From Acidobacteriota bacterium (GTDB lineage Bacteria; Acidobacteriota; Blastocatellia; Pyrinomonadales; Pyrinomonadaceae), in the NCBI GenBank assembly GCA_019639175.1, contig JAHBSK010000002.1, positions 248,001 through 312,000 on the forward strand: a stretch of 64,000 nucleotides of DNA, read 5' to 3'. The notes under the pieces were generated by a model that had not been told where the DNA came from, searched no databases, and saw only the letters and a program-made list of their open reading frames with translations. The position numbers were made by a program, and so were the translations under genes. This document shows positions 8,520 through 16,789 of this stretch, piece by piece (the first letter of the stretch is position 1; every line of letters begins with the position of its first letter).

Positions 8520-9044
8520 GTGTCTATTCCCGAACTTTTATCACAAGAAACAATTTATAAGGGACGTGTTTTTGACATTCGCAAGGATGGCGTCCGCGAC
8601 GGCGATGTTGCATATGAGCGCGAGGTGATCGTGCATCGCGGCAGCTGCGTGGTCGTGCCGGTTTTTGGTGACGGGACGGTCGCGGTTGTAAGGCAATATC
8701 GTCATGCAGCGGGGAAATATCTGATCGAGATACCTGCCGGCACGCTTGAAGAGGGCGAGGACCCGATGGCCGGGGCCGTTCGCGAACTTGAAGAAGAGAT
8801 CGGCGTACGAGCCTCACGTTTGCAGAAACTGGCCGCCTTTTATGTTTCGCCCGGGTTTCTGACGGAGAAGATGCACGTTTTTATGGCCACAGGCCTTACA
8901 GAGGTCGGACAGAAACTTGAAGAAGATGAGATACTGACCGTCGAACGCCATTCGTTTCAGGAGCTTCTAGATATGATAGGCAAAGGCGAGATCGAGGATG
9001 CTAAGACGATCATCGGGATTCAGGCCGCCAGGGAAAGGTTGTAG
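8520..9044 (+). CDS. Nudix hydrolase, ADP-ribose pyrophosphatase-like
   Basis: About 174 residues with a complete Nudix box at about residues 77-99: glycine in 'GTLEEGEDP', then 'GAVRELEEEIGV', matching Gx5Ex7REUxEExGU. Surrounding features ('AVVRQYRHAAGKYLIEIPAGTLE' upstream, 'FYVSPGFLTEKMHVF' downstream) resemble the NudF/YqkG ADP-ribose pyrophosphatase group, which cleaves ADP-ribose to AMP and ribose-5-phosphate. Substrate cannot be fixed from sequence alone. I place the start at the GTG at 8520, 7 bases after AGGAAGG; the preceding TTG (8517) is also in frame. It follows the exported-protein gene by about a dozen bases. Confidence 0.9.
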   Translation: MSIPELLSQETIYKGRVFDIRKDGVRDGDVAYEREVIVHRGSCVVVPVFGDGTVAVVRQYRHAAGKYLIEIPAGTLEEGEDPMAGAVRELEEEIGVRASRLQKLAAFYVSPGFLTEKMHVFMATGLTEVGQKLEEDEILTVERHSFQELLDMIGKGEIEDAKTIIGIQAARERL

Positions 9045-9137
9045 AGTTTCGCATTCCGAATTAAGAATTATGTGTTGATGAAAAGCCTTGCTTTTTATTA
9101 GGTTTTCCAGCAAGATATCAAATACCTTTTGTCGTAT

Positions 9138-9743
9138 ATGTCCAACAGTGCCGACATTTTACTGAATAATGCTTCCGGGGCCGATATACGGCTTGTTGCT
9201 GAAGCTTTGTCCGGTTCTGAAGCTAGCTTTGAGGCGTTGGTGCAGAAATATCAGCGTCCGATAGTCGCCTATGTTTTCCGCATACTTGGTGATTACGACG
9301 CCTCGCTGGACGTAACGCAGGAAGTCTTTATAAAGGTCTATAATTCGTTGGACAAATACAGTTCCGAATACAAGTTCACGACCTGGCTATACCGCATCGC
9401 ACACAACGCCGCAATAGATCATATCAGGCGGCATTCAGTTACCCTCCAAAGTATTGAAACCGAAAACGCAGAAGGCTCGTATGAACTTCAGATCGAAAGC
9501 CCGCTGCCCTCGCCTGAAAAGGAAAGGGAACAGAATGAATGGCGGACCGAGATCGAGGCGGTCATAAGATGTCTTCCGGTGCCTTACAGGAATCTTATTC
9601 TTTTACGGCATTCCCAGGACCTCAGTTATGACGAGATCGCCGAAGTGACCGGGCTGCCGCTCGGCACCGTTAAGAACAGGTTGTTCCGTGCCCGTGAGAT
9701 GATGCGGGACATCCTTGTCGAACGCGGCATAACCGGCGTTTGA
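9138..9743 (+). CDS. ECF-type RNA polymerase sigma factor (RpoE-like)
   Basis: A 201-residue alternative sigma factor. Region 2 is visible as 'FEALVQKYQRPIVAYVFRIL', 'DVTQEVFIKVYNSL' and 'FTTWLYRIAHNAAIDHIRR'; region 4 as 'LPVPYRNLILLRHSQDLSYDEIAEV' followed by the HTH 'LPLGTVKNRLFRAREMM' (both quoted in parts within residues about 35-195). The linker is typical of RpoE/SigW-like group IV factors. The adjacent zinc-finger protein starts at about the stop codon and is its likely cognate anti-sigma factor. ATG at 9138 is chosen over an upstream TTG (9129). The regulon is unknown, but the downstream polymer-forming membrane protein overlaps the anti-sigma gene and is an obvious candidate. Confidence 0.93.
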   Translation: MSNSADILLNNASGADIRLVAEALSGSEASFEALVQKYQRPIVAYVFRILGDYDASLDVTQEVFIKVYNSLDKYSSEYKFTTWLYRIAHNAAIDHIRRHSVTLQSIETENAEGSYELQIESPLPSPEKEREQNEWRTEIEAVIRCLPVPYRNLILLRHSQDLSYDEIAEVTGLPLGTVKNRLFRAREMMRDILVERGITGV

Positions 9744-9787
9744 CGGGTTTTGATACGTCGATTTTTTTCGTGCAATCCCATCCGCAC

Positions 9788-10366
9788 ATGGTTGATGAAC
9801 AGGAAGAATGTCCGCAGCTTTCGCGGCTGGATATCGCCTTGCTTGTCGATGACGGGCTTAGCGAAGCCGAAGCCGAAGCCGCCCGGCTGCATATCGCCGA
9901 ATGCCGTATATGCACCGACGAGGCCAGGCTGCAGCGGATGCTGTTTCAGGCCATCGGGAACTCTTTGGAAGACGGCCCTGTCATTGAACCGCCCGCCGAT
10001 TTCACGGCAAAGGTCGTAAGGGCCGCTGAAAGCCAGGTCACAGGCGTTCGCAGCCGCAGGGAGTTGCTTGCCGCTTCCGCAATATGTCTTGCGGTCCTGG
10101 CCGCAGCCGCTTTTGCCGCAGCCGCAAGCGGTTCCGCCGAATACGGCCTGGGATCGTTCGTCCGTCCCGTCATTGCGGTGTCTCATGTGGTGGTTCAGTT
10201 CATTTTTGGCATGGCTCTCAGCCTGACCGTCATTGTCAGATCGACGACATCCTCGATCCCGCTCAGCGCCGGCGTATGGGCCATAGTCATTGGCCTCGCC
10301 CCAGTCATTTTTTATCTTGGCCGCCGGTTATTCCGAACTGTTCAGGCGGGTGAATTCGGAAAATGA
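9788..10366 (+). CDS. Anti-sigma factor with zinc-finger (ZAS) and membrane segments
   Basis: About 192 residues. The N-terminal cytoplasmic domain has the HxxxCxxC zinc-binding anti-sigma signature 'HIAECRIC' (around residues 35-42 from this start). It is followed by a linker and two or three hydrophobic segments ('AASAICLAVLAAAAFAAAA', 'VVVQFIFGMALSLTVIV', 'GVWAIVIGLAPVIFYLG'). This is the classic layout for holding an ECF sigma factor at the membrane until a signal arrives. The frame is open from a TTG at 9740 that overlaps the sigma stop, but the residues before the ATG at 9788 are not domain-like. Its stop overlaps the next ATG (ATGA at 10363-10366), so the three genes form one coupled operon. 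Confidence 0.88.
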   Translation: MVDEQEECPQLSRLDIALLVDDGLSEAEAEAARLHIAECRICTDEARLQRMLFQAIGNSLEDGPVIEPPADFTAKVVRAAESQVTGVRSRRELLAASAICLAVLAAAAFAAAASGSAEYGLGSFVRPVIAVSHVVVQFIFGMALSLTVIVRSTTSSIPLSAGVWAIVIGLAPVIFYLGRRLFRTVQAGEFGK

Positions 10367-11316
10367 CCCTTTCTTCTCATTTTTCTCCATTACGTTCGCA
10401 AAACATCTGTGCGCTCGCGCTTATTTTTTCCTGCCTGTTTTTGGTGAACTCCGCCCGGGCGCAGAATGCCCAACTCGCCGAACCGGACAGCAAGACGCTC
10501 GTTGTCGAAGACGCGCCGGAAATGAACGTGATAGCGTTCGGCAAAACGGTCATTGTGCGAAAAAGGGTCAAAGACGTGTTCTCGTGGGGCGGCGATGTCA
10601 TTGTCGAGGGGACGGTAAGTGGTGATGTGGCTGTTCTAGGCGGTGCCGTTATACAAAAGGAAGGCAGCGAGATAGCCGGTGCCATTATAATCATCGGCGG
10701 AGCCTATCGCCCTGAAACGGTGGCTCCAAAACGCGGGCCTGATGCCGAAACGGTCGTTTTTGGGATGTTCGAAGAGGAATTTCGTGAAATGGCGGCGGAG
10801 CCTTCCACCATTCTTGCACCGCGTTTTACTGCGTCATTTTTTGTCCAGCGTGTTTTTTCGGCTCTTTTCTGGTTCGTGATCACGCTTCTTTTTGTCACGA
10901 TCGCTCCGGGAGCTGTCAGCCGCTCCATCACACATCTGCGAACATCTCCGTTAAAGGTGCTGGCGGTCGGTTCCGGGGTTCTGATCGCCGTTTTGGCTCT
11001 CGCCATCGTATTCCTTCAGGCTCTGCCCGATCATCTTGGGGCCATTCTCAGCCTGATGGCGTTCCTTCTTTTGATGCTTGCATACGGCTTCGGCCGGATA
11101 GTTCTTCAGGTAAGTCTGGGTAAATGGTTGATAAAACAGGCGCTTGCGGAACGTAAAATGCCCGAAGCGGCAGCGATCTTTTTTGGTGTGCTCGCCTGGA
11201 CGCTCGTGCTTTCCATTCCTTATGCATGGACCCTGGCAGTTTTTGCCTTGTTTGCGGCGGGCTGCGGCCTGGTCGCGACCGTTAGGCCTTCCAATGCCTG
11301 GCGGCGTCAGGACTGA
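10363..11316 (+). CDS. Membrane protein with bactofilin-like polymer-forming N-terminal domain
   Basis: A 317-residue protein with a signal peptide (hydrophobic stretch about residues 10-28). A short beta-helix-like repeat follows ('VFSWGGDVIVEGTVSGDVAVLGG', given in part, residues about 68-90), resembling the polymer-forming/bactofilin fold. About four or five transmembrane helices then make up residues 150-300. Proteins of this architecture commonly accompany ECF/anti-sigma pairs in acidobacteria, from my knowledge of the group. The actual role is unknown; envelope scaffolding or sensing for the upstream sigma system is an inference from the 4-base overlap with the anti-sigma gene. The track ends 20 residues after the last helix with a basic tail (SNAWRRQD). 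Confidence 0.65.
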   Translation: MTLSSHFSPLRSQNICALALIFSCLFLVNSARAQNAQLAEPDSKTLVVEDAPEMNVIAFGKTVIVRKRVKDVFSWGGDVIVEGTVSGDVAVLGGAVIQKEGSEIAGAIIIIGGAYRPETVAPKRGPDAETVVFGMFEEEFREMAAEPSTILAPRFTASFFVQRVFSALFWFVITLLFVTIAPGAVSRSITHLRTSPLKVLAVGSGVLIAVLALAIVFLQALPDHLGAILSLMAFLLLMLAYGFGRIVLQVSLGKWLIKQALAERKMPEAAAIFFGVLAWTLVLSIPYAWTLAVFALFAAGCGLVATVRPSNAWRRQD

Positions 11317-11362
11317 GCATAAGTCAATATTTTACAAATCTTTACAATAATAATCGAACTAC

Positions 11363-11393
11363 TTAAGTGTCTGGCGCGTCTTACTACACTTAA
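11363..11393. promoter_or_regulatory. Inverted repeat TTAAGTGT-N15-ACACTTAA upstream of the DUF5666-like gene
   Basis: A perfect 8-bp inverted repeat (11363-11370 and 11386-11393) lies in the otherwise gene-free stretch between the polymer-forming protein and the DUF5666-like gene, about 70 bases before the latter's start. No T-run follows, so it does not look like a terminator. A dimeric regulator site or an mRNA hairpin are both possible. Confidence 0.35.
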
Positions 11394-11463
11394 AGGGGAC
11401 GAACATCCCGATTTCCTGAGTAATTTTGATAAAGAAGCACTTAATATTAGCAGGTTCATTATA

Positions 11464-12672
11464 ATGTCGCCACAATCAATAATCTGGACAATTCTTATAG
11501 CCATTCTGGCTTGCGTTTCCATCTTCGGTCAGACGACTATCAAACCGTCGGTTGTGACCGGTGATGTCATTTCAATTTCCGAAAAAGAGATACAGCTTAA
11601 AACGGATGCCGGTGACATAACGGTCGAACTGGAGGAAAAAACGACCTTCAAGCGTGTGCCGCCGGAGAATCCGAAACTTGACGCAGCCATCGATGCGGCC
11701 CAGGCCGACATCGGCGAAGGCGACAAGCTGCTTGTGACCGGCGTTTTTTCGAATGACCGCAAACGGCTTCCGGCCCGTGCGGTTTACTTGATGACCCAGG
11801 GCGACATCTCAAAACGGCGGGAAGAAGAAGCCCGCAAATGGGCGACCAGAGGGACATCAGGCCGTGTCAAGGAAGTCGATCATGCCGCAGGAAAGATAAC
11901 GATGGAAACCCGCGGCCTGACCGGCGCTACCACAACAACCATCATTACACCCAAGGACAAGGCCGTATTTAAGCGTTACGCAAAGGATTCCAATAAATAC
12001 AGCGAAGCGGAAGCAAGTTCGATCGCCAGTGTTCAGCCCGGCGACATGATCCGCGCACTGGGCGACCGCTCAGCCGACGGAACGGAGTTTGCGGCGGAAG
12101 AGATCGTGACAGGAGCGTTTCATTCCGTGGTCGGCGTCATAAAATCCGTAGATGCCGCCACCGGTGAGGTTGTGCTTGAAGGGGCAGAGGACGAACCCGA
12201 GGTCGTTGTCGTAATAGGCAGACAGTCGGCGTTGAGAAAACTGCCCGCGGAACTGCTTACAATGATGGCAGGATTTGGCGGAGGACAGCCCGGAGCAGGT
12301 GGAAGGCCGATGGGACAGGGCGGACAGCAGGGAAGGCCCGGCGGCGGGCCGCCCGCAGGCGGACAGGGCCGTCCGATGGGCGGTGCACCGGGCGAAGGCC
12401 AGCGGATGATGCGTCCGGGCGGAGCCGGCGGCGTTGACGATATGTTCGAACGTTTTCCCGCTATCAACATAAATGACCTGAAACCGGGTGACATGATAGC
12501 CGTCTCAAGCACAAAGGGAGACGACCAGACCCGCATCACGGCCATCAAGCTTCTTGCAGGCGTCGAACCGTTCGTTCAGGCGGCATCGGCCGAAGGCGGA
12601 ACGCGGCGGGTAAGAACGGCTCAGAGCGGCGGATTTACCATACCGGGATTTGACGGACTCGATTTTCCGTAA
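11464..12672 (+). CDS. Exported protein with DUF5666-like repeats and a Gly-rich linker
   Basis: A 402-residue secreted protein: signal peptide (residues about 6-22), then repeated small beta domains each containing a phrase like 'GDVISISEKEIQLKTDAG', 'GRVKEVDHAAGKITMETRG' and 'GVIKSVDAATGEVVLEG'. This is the pattern of DUF5666/OB-like modules. Residues about 270-325 are a low-complexity Gly/Pro/Gln/Met linker ('GGGQPGAGGRPMGQGGQQG'). A final module has 'LKPGDMIAVSSTKGDD'. Function is unknown. The TonB-dependent receptor follows after about 100 bases and also contains Gly-rich low-complexity stretches, so the two may be made together and meet at the outer membrane. The start lacks a good ribosome-binding site. 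Confidence 0.7.
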   Translation: MSPQSIIWTILIAILACVSIFGQTTIKPSVVTGDVISISEKEIQLKTDAGDITVELEEKTTFKRVPPENPKLDAAIDAAQADIGEGDKLLVTGVFSNDRKRLPARAVYLMTQGDISKRREEEARKWATRGTSGRVKEVDHAAGKITMETRGLTGATTTTIITPKDKAVFKRYAKDSNKYSEAEASSIASVQPGDMIRALGDRSADGTEFAAEEIVTGAFHSVVGVIKSVDAATGEVVLEGAEDEPEVVVVIGRQSALRKLPAELLTMMAGFGGGQPGAGGRPMGQGGQQGRPGGGPPAGGQGRPMGGAPGEGQRMMRPGGAGGVDDMFERFPAININDLKPGDMIAVSSTKGDDQTRITAIKLLAGVEPFVQAASAEGGTRRVRTAQSGGFTIPGFDGLDFP

Positions 12673-12774
12673 AGAAATAAGATCTATAAGTTTTATATCA
12701 GTAAATACAGCGTCGGTGAGACCATCGGCGCCGACACATTGAGGAAGAATATCTACTTTTACAGGCGGACTCAT

Positions 12775-15693
12775 ATGAAGATAATCAGATTGATCACCCT
12801 ACTCGGCATCGCGGCATTGTTTGCGCCGCTGTCGATCCATGCCCAGCAGAACGGAAGCATAAGCGGGCAGGTACAGGATGCTCTTGGCGACGTGGTGGCC
12901 GGTGCCACCGTGACCGTGACAGACGCAGGCGGCAAGGAAAGAACGACCACAACCGGCCGGACGGGCGAATTCAGCGTAACAGGATTGACACCGGGGAGGT
13001 ATAAGGTCACTGTTTTTGCATCCAATTTCGCTCTTTACGACAATACCGAGGTGGATGTCACCGCGGGACGCAGGACCGAGCTTTCGGTGCTGCTGATCGT
13101 TGAGACGGTCGAGGAGGTTGTCGATATAGACACGGGTAACGAGGTTTCGACCGATGCTGCCAATAATTTGAGCGCGACCGTTCTGAAACAGGACGAGATA
13201 GACGCTCTTCCGGACGATCCGGATGAACTGGAGGCGGCTCTTCAGGCCCTTGCCGGAGCAGGTGCAGGGCCGGACGGCGGCCAGATCTACATTGATGGAT
13301 TCACAGGCGGACGTATGCCGCCTAAGGAAGCCATCCGCGAGATCCGCATCAATCAAAATCCGTTCTCGGCCGAATATGACCGTTTGGGATTTGGACGCAT
13401 CGAAATTTTGACACGTCCGGGTTCTGATTCATTCCGAGGAAGCGTTTCGGTGAATCTGAGGGATTCAAGGCTTGATTCCCGCAATCCGTTCGCTGCCAAC
13501 AAGGCCCCGGCACAGACCCGCAGCTTTAGGGGCAACATCTCAGGCCCGGTTCAGAAAGGGAAGTCATCGTTCTTTTTCGACATGAGCTACAGCGACGAGG
13601 ATTCGAGCAGGATCATCAACGCGCAGCTTCTCGATCCGTCATTGAACGTATTTAACTATACCGAGGATGTTGAGGTTCCCTCGACGCGCTGGTCGCTCAG
13701 CCCGCGGTTCGATTACCAGATCGGACAGAATCACACTCTTCAGTTCCGGTACAACTTCTCCAGCCGGAGTGCCGAAAATCAGGGTGTCGGCGATCTGACA
13801 CTGCTTTCGCGTGCTTCGGATTCAAAGAACGTCGGCCACGAATTCCGTTTTACCGAAACCTCGATCCTCAGTCCGAAGACGATCAACGAAACGAGGTTCA
13901 GCCTGGATTTTGACAGAAGGGACCAGGAAGGTGACAACTCGATCCCGTCCATCAGCGTCGGCTCTGCATTTTCAGGCGGCGGCGCACAGATCGGCCTTAG
14001 CTTTAATCGCTCGAACCGCTGGGAATTGCAGAACTACACCACCACGTCGTTCGGCGACGCTTCTCAGCATGCGGTGAAATTCGGTGTCAGGCTTCGCGGC
14101 GTATCTATTTCAGACCGTTCGGAAAGCGGCTATGGCGGAAGTTTTTCTTTCACAAATATCGATCAGTACCGTGATGCGATACTCGGCCTTGCTATCCCGA
14201 CATCGTTCAGCATCAACACGGGATCACCCGAGCAGAGTGTGTCACAGACCGAACTCGGCCTTTTTGTAACCGATGACTGGCGTGTGAACCCTGCTTTGAC
14301 GCTTAGCTTTGGGCTTAGATATGAGAACCAGACCAACATCAGCGATTCGCTGAACTTTGCTCCCCGTTTCTCATTCGCCTTCGCCCCGGCAACTCTTATG
14401 GGCAAAACCGCAAAGACCGTCATTCGCGGCGGTGTAGGTGTGTTCTATTCCCGCTTTGGCGAGAACCAGACATTGCAGGCAAAGCGCTTTAACGGCGTCA
14501 ATCAGATGAGCCTTTCGGCCAGTATCTTTGAGCCGGATCCGGTCCTGCAGCCGATAGCTCTTCAGATACTTCAGCAGCCGATATTTACCTTGAACGGGGT
14601 GACGAACGTGCCGACCGCTGCCGAGGTGCTGGCGTTATTGCCATACTCAAGCACTGTCCGCGTGGTAGCACCGGACCTGCAGGCCCCGTATATGTATCAG
14701 TGGACAGCCGGTGTCGAACGCCAGCTTCCGTTCAACAGCTCGATGTCGGTCTTTTACATCGGTTCGCGGACACTCCACGTTTTGCGTGCAAGGAACATCA
14801 ATGCCCCGATATGTCCCGATCAGATCGATTGCGACACAGCACCAAGGCCATTTCCTGACAGCGGCCCGATCACACAGTTCGAGTCGTCCGGCATCAACAA
14901 TCAGAATCGTCTGATGGTGACGCTGCGTTCCAGCATTGCCCGCCGGTTCACGATTTTCGGCAACTACGGCTATGGTTTTACCAAGAGCGATGCCGACGGC
15001 ACGGGCAGCTTTCCGGCATACTCGTACGACCTGACAGACGAATACGGACGTTCGAGCGGTGACATCAGGCATACGTTCAATCTTGGCGGAAACATCTCTC
15101 TGCCCTGGGATTTTTCGATAAGGCCGATGATATCCGCCAATTCGGGTTCGCCTTACAACCTGATCCGCGGCGAGGACACGAACAGGGACGGCATAAACAA
15201 TGAGCGTCCGACGTTCGGCGAAGTTGCCGCGAGATGTACCGAACTTAGCCTGACGCATTCATTCTGTGACGTGTCCGGTTATGATCCGAACGCGATAGTT
15301 CCGAGAAATTTTGCCGACGGGCCTAAATTCTTCAGCGTCAACATGGGCGTTTCCAAGAATTTCGGATTCGGCAAACGTGCTGAACCGAGCGGCGGACAAG
15401 GCGGTCCGGGCGGCGGAGGCTGGGGCGGAGTCGGCGGACGCGGAGGACGCGGCCCCGGCGGCGGAGGCTTTGGCGGGTTTGGCGGCGGACGCAGCCCTTA
15501 CAACCTCAACATCAGTGTTAACTTCAATAACCTGCTTAACACGGTGAACTTCGCCTCACCGGTGGGCAATCTCGCTTCTACCCGTTTTGGTGAATATACC
15601 AGAACCCAGGGCGGATTCGGCGGGTTTGGCGGATTCGGCGGCGGCAGTTCCACCAACCGCAGCGTATCGCTTCAGGCAAGGTTCAGTTGGTAA
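12775..15693 (+). CDS. Oar-like TonB-dependent receptor with carboxypeptidase-regulatory N-terminus
   Basis: A 972-residue outer-membrane protein. After a signal peptide ending near 'SIHAQQ', residues about 25-110 are a carboxypeptidase regulatory-like/CNA-B beta sandwich ('GQVQDALGDVVAGATVTVTD'). A plug-like domain follows ('DEIDALPDDPDELEAALQAL', 'IYIDGFTGGRMPPKEAIREI'), then a long barrel. The chain ends '...LQARFSW', an aromatic terminal residue typical of BAM substrates. Such Oar/SusC-like receptors are abundant in acidobacteria and probably import large oligomeric substrates. A Gly-rich segment near residues 870-915 and another near the end are unusual barrel-loop expansions. ATG 12775 is preferred over 12739 because it begins the signal peptide. 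A terminator follows. Confidence 0.88.
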   Translation: MKIIRLITLLGIAALFAPLSIHAQQNGSISGQVQDALGDVVAGATVTVTDAGGKERTTTTGRTGEFSVTGLTPGRYKVTVFASNFALYDNTEVDVTAGRRTELSVLLIVETVEEVVDIDTGNEVSTDAANNLSATVLKQDEIDALPDDPDELEAALQALAGAGAGPDGGQIYIDGFTGGRMPPKEAIREIRINQNPFSAEYDRLGFGRIEILTRPGSDSFRGSVSVNLRDSRLDSRNPFAANKAPAQTRSFRGNISGPVQKGKSSFFFDMSYSDEDSSRIINAQLLDPSLNVFNYTEDVEVPSTRWSLSPRFDYQIGQNHTLQFRYNFSSRSAENQGVGDLTLLSRASDSKNVGHEFRFTETSILSPKTINETRFSLDFDRRDQEGDNSIPSISVGSAFSGGGAQIGLSFNRSNRWELQNYTTTSFGDASQHAVKFGVRLRGVSISDRSESGYGGSFSFTNIDQYRDAILGLAIPTSFSINTGSPEQSVSQTELGLFVTDDWRVNPALTLSFGLRYENQTNISDSLNFAPRFSFAFAPATLMGKTAKTVIRGGVGVFYSRFGENQTLQAKRFNGVNQMSLSASIFEPDPVLQPIALQILQQPIFTLNGVTNVPTAAEVLALLPYSSTVRVVAPDLQAPYMYQWTAGVERQLPFNSSMSVFYIGSRTLHVLRARNINAPICPDQIDCDTAPRPFPDSGPITQFESSGINNQNRLMVTLRSSIARRFTIFGNYGYGFTKSDADGTGSFPAYSYDLTDEYGRSSGDIRHTFNLGGNISLPWDFSIRPMISANSGSPYNLIRGEDTNRDGINNERPTFGEVAARCTELSLTHSFCDVSGYDPNAIVPRNFADGPKFFSVNMGVSKNFGFGKRAEPSGGQGGPGGGGWGGVGGRGGRGPGGGGFGGFGGGRSPYNLNISVNFNNLLNTVNFASPVGNLASTRFGEYTRTQGGFGGFGGFGGGSSTNRSVSLQARFSW

Positions 15694-15713
15694 AACAGAT
15701 GTTTGGGCAATAG

Positions 15714-15752
15714 GAAAAAGGGCTTCCGAACGGATCGGAGGCCCTTTTTAAT
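15714..15752 (+). terminator. Rho-independent terminator after the TonB-dependent receptor
   Basis: The stem GGGCTTCCGA / TCGGAGGCCC (one wobble pair) with a short loop is followed by TTTTTA. It sits about 25 bases after the receptor stop and, because an A-run precedes it, may also work for the opposite-strand epimerase gene that ends at 15804. Confidence 0.8.
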
Positions 15753-15803
15753 TTGTCGCCGTGAGGGAGACGGCTTTTCAAAGACGTGGTTATACAGGTT
15801 AGA

Positions 15804-16760
15804 TCACATCTTTGCAAAACGGCTGTTCTTCCACCATTCGATGGTATTTTTCAGGCCTTCCTCCAGTCCGACGAGCTTTTCATAGCCAAGCCATTCGATA
15901 GCACGGCCGTTGTCAGCCTGCGAATGTTTTACATCGCCTTTGCGCGAGGGCTGATGATCGGCTTTTACACCTTCCTTACCTGTGATGCCTGCCAGAACGC
16001 CGAGCAGTTCGTTCAATGTGATCCGTTCGCCGTTTGCAGCGTTCATTACCTGTCCCGAACCTTCGGTCGCCTGAGCGGCCCTGATATTTGCATTGACCAC
16101 GTTGGCGATGTAGGTAAAGTCGCGCGATTGCTCTCCGTCGCCAAAGATGACAGGCGTTTCATCCCTCATCAGTGCGTCGATAAAACGCGATATGACGCCG
16201 GAATACTGCGAGGCGGGATTTTGACGCGGGCCGAAGACATTAAAGTAACGCAAAGCATATGTTTCCAGGCCGTAAACGTTGCTGAAAACGCTGCAGTAAT
16301 ATTCGCCCATCAGTTTTGCCGCCGCGTAGGGCGACAGCGGATCCGGCGGCATCGTCTCGACCTTTGGCAAGGTCGGCTGATCACCGTATGCCGAACTCGA
16401 CGCGGCATAGACCACACGGCGAACCCCCTTTTCTTTGGCGTTCAACAGCAGGTTAAAAGTGCCGTTCACACATGCCTGATGCGTTTCCAGCGGATCGGCA
16501 ACCGACCGTGGGACACTTGGCAGGGCCGCCTGATGAAAGACGATCTCGACACCGTCAAGAGCCTTTTCCAATGCGCCGGTATCATTAAGATCAGCCTCGT
16601 GAAATTCAAAATCGCCGGATATTTCCTCCAGATTTTCGCGAAATCCGGTGGTCAGATTATCCAGTATCGAAACTTTGGCTCCCTGTCTTATCAGTTCGTC
16701 AGCCAGATTTGAGCCAATGAATCCGGCACCGCCTGTTACCAATACTTTTGTTGTGAGCAT
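15804..16760 (-). CDS. NAD-dependent UDP-sugar 4-epimerase (WbpP/GalE-like)
   Basis: Extended short-chain dehydrogenase of 318 residues. The NAD-binding 'VTGGAGFIGSNLADEL' is at residues 7-22. The catalytic Ser/Tyr/Lys set is seen as 'ASSSAYG' and 'YAAAKLMGE' (about 120-155). 'YFNVFGPRQNPAS' and 'DFTYIANVVNANI' match UDP-N-acetylglucosamine/UDP-glucose 4-epimerases of the WbpP group rather than short GalE. It should make UDP-galactose, UDP-GalNAc or the corresponding uronic acid for surface polysaccharide. The ugd gene lies 29 bases upstream on the same strand, which suggests a polysaccharide precursor operon. Exact sugar specificity cannot be read off. Confidence 0.85.
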   Translation of the reverse strand: MLTTKVLVTGGAGFIGSNLADELIRQGAKVSILDNLTTGFRENLEEISGDFEFHEADLNDTGALEKALDGVEIVFHQAALPSVPRSVADPLETHQACVNGTFNLLLNAKEKGVRRVVYAASSSAYGDQPTLPKVETMPPDPLSPYAAAKLMGEYYCSVFSNVYGLETYALRYFNVFGPRQNPASQYSGVISRFIDALMRDETPVIFGDGEQSRDFTYIANVVNANIRAAQATEGSGQVMNAANGERITLNELLGVLAGITGKEGVKADHQPSRKGDVKHSQADNGRAIEWLGYEKLVGLEEGLKNTIEWWKNSRFAKM

Positions 16761-16789
16761 TTTTATTTTTGGTTTTCAGGGTGCCGCAC

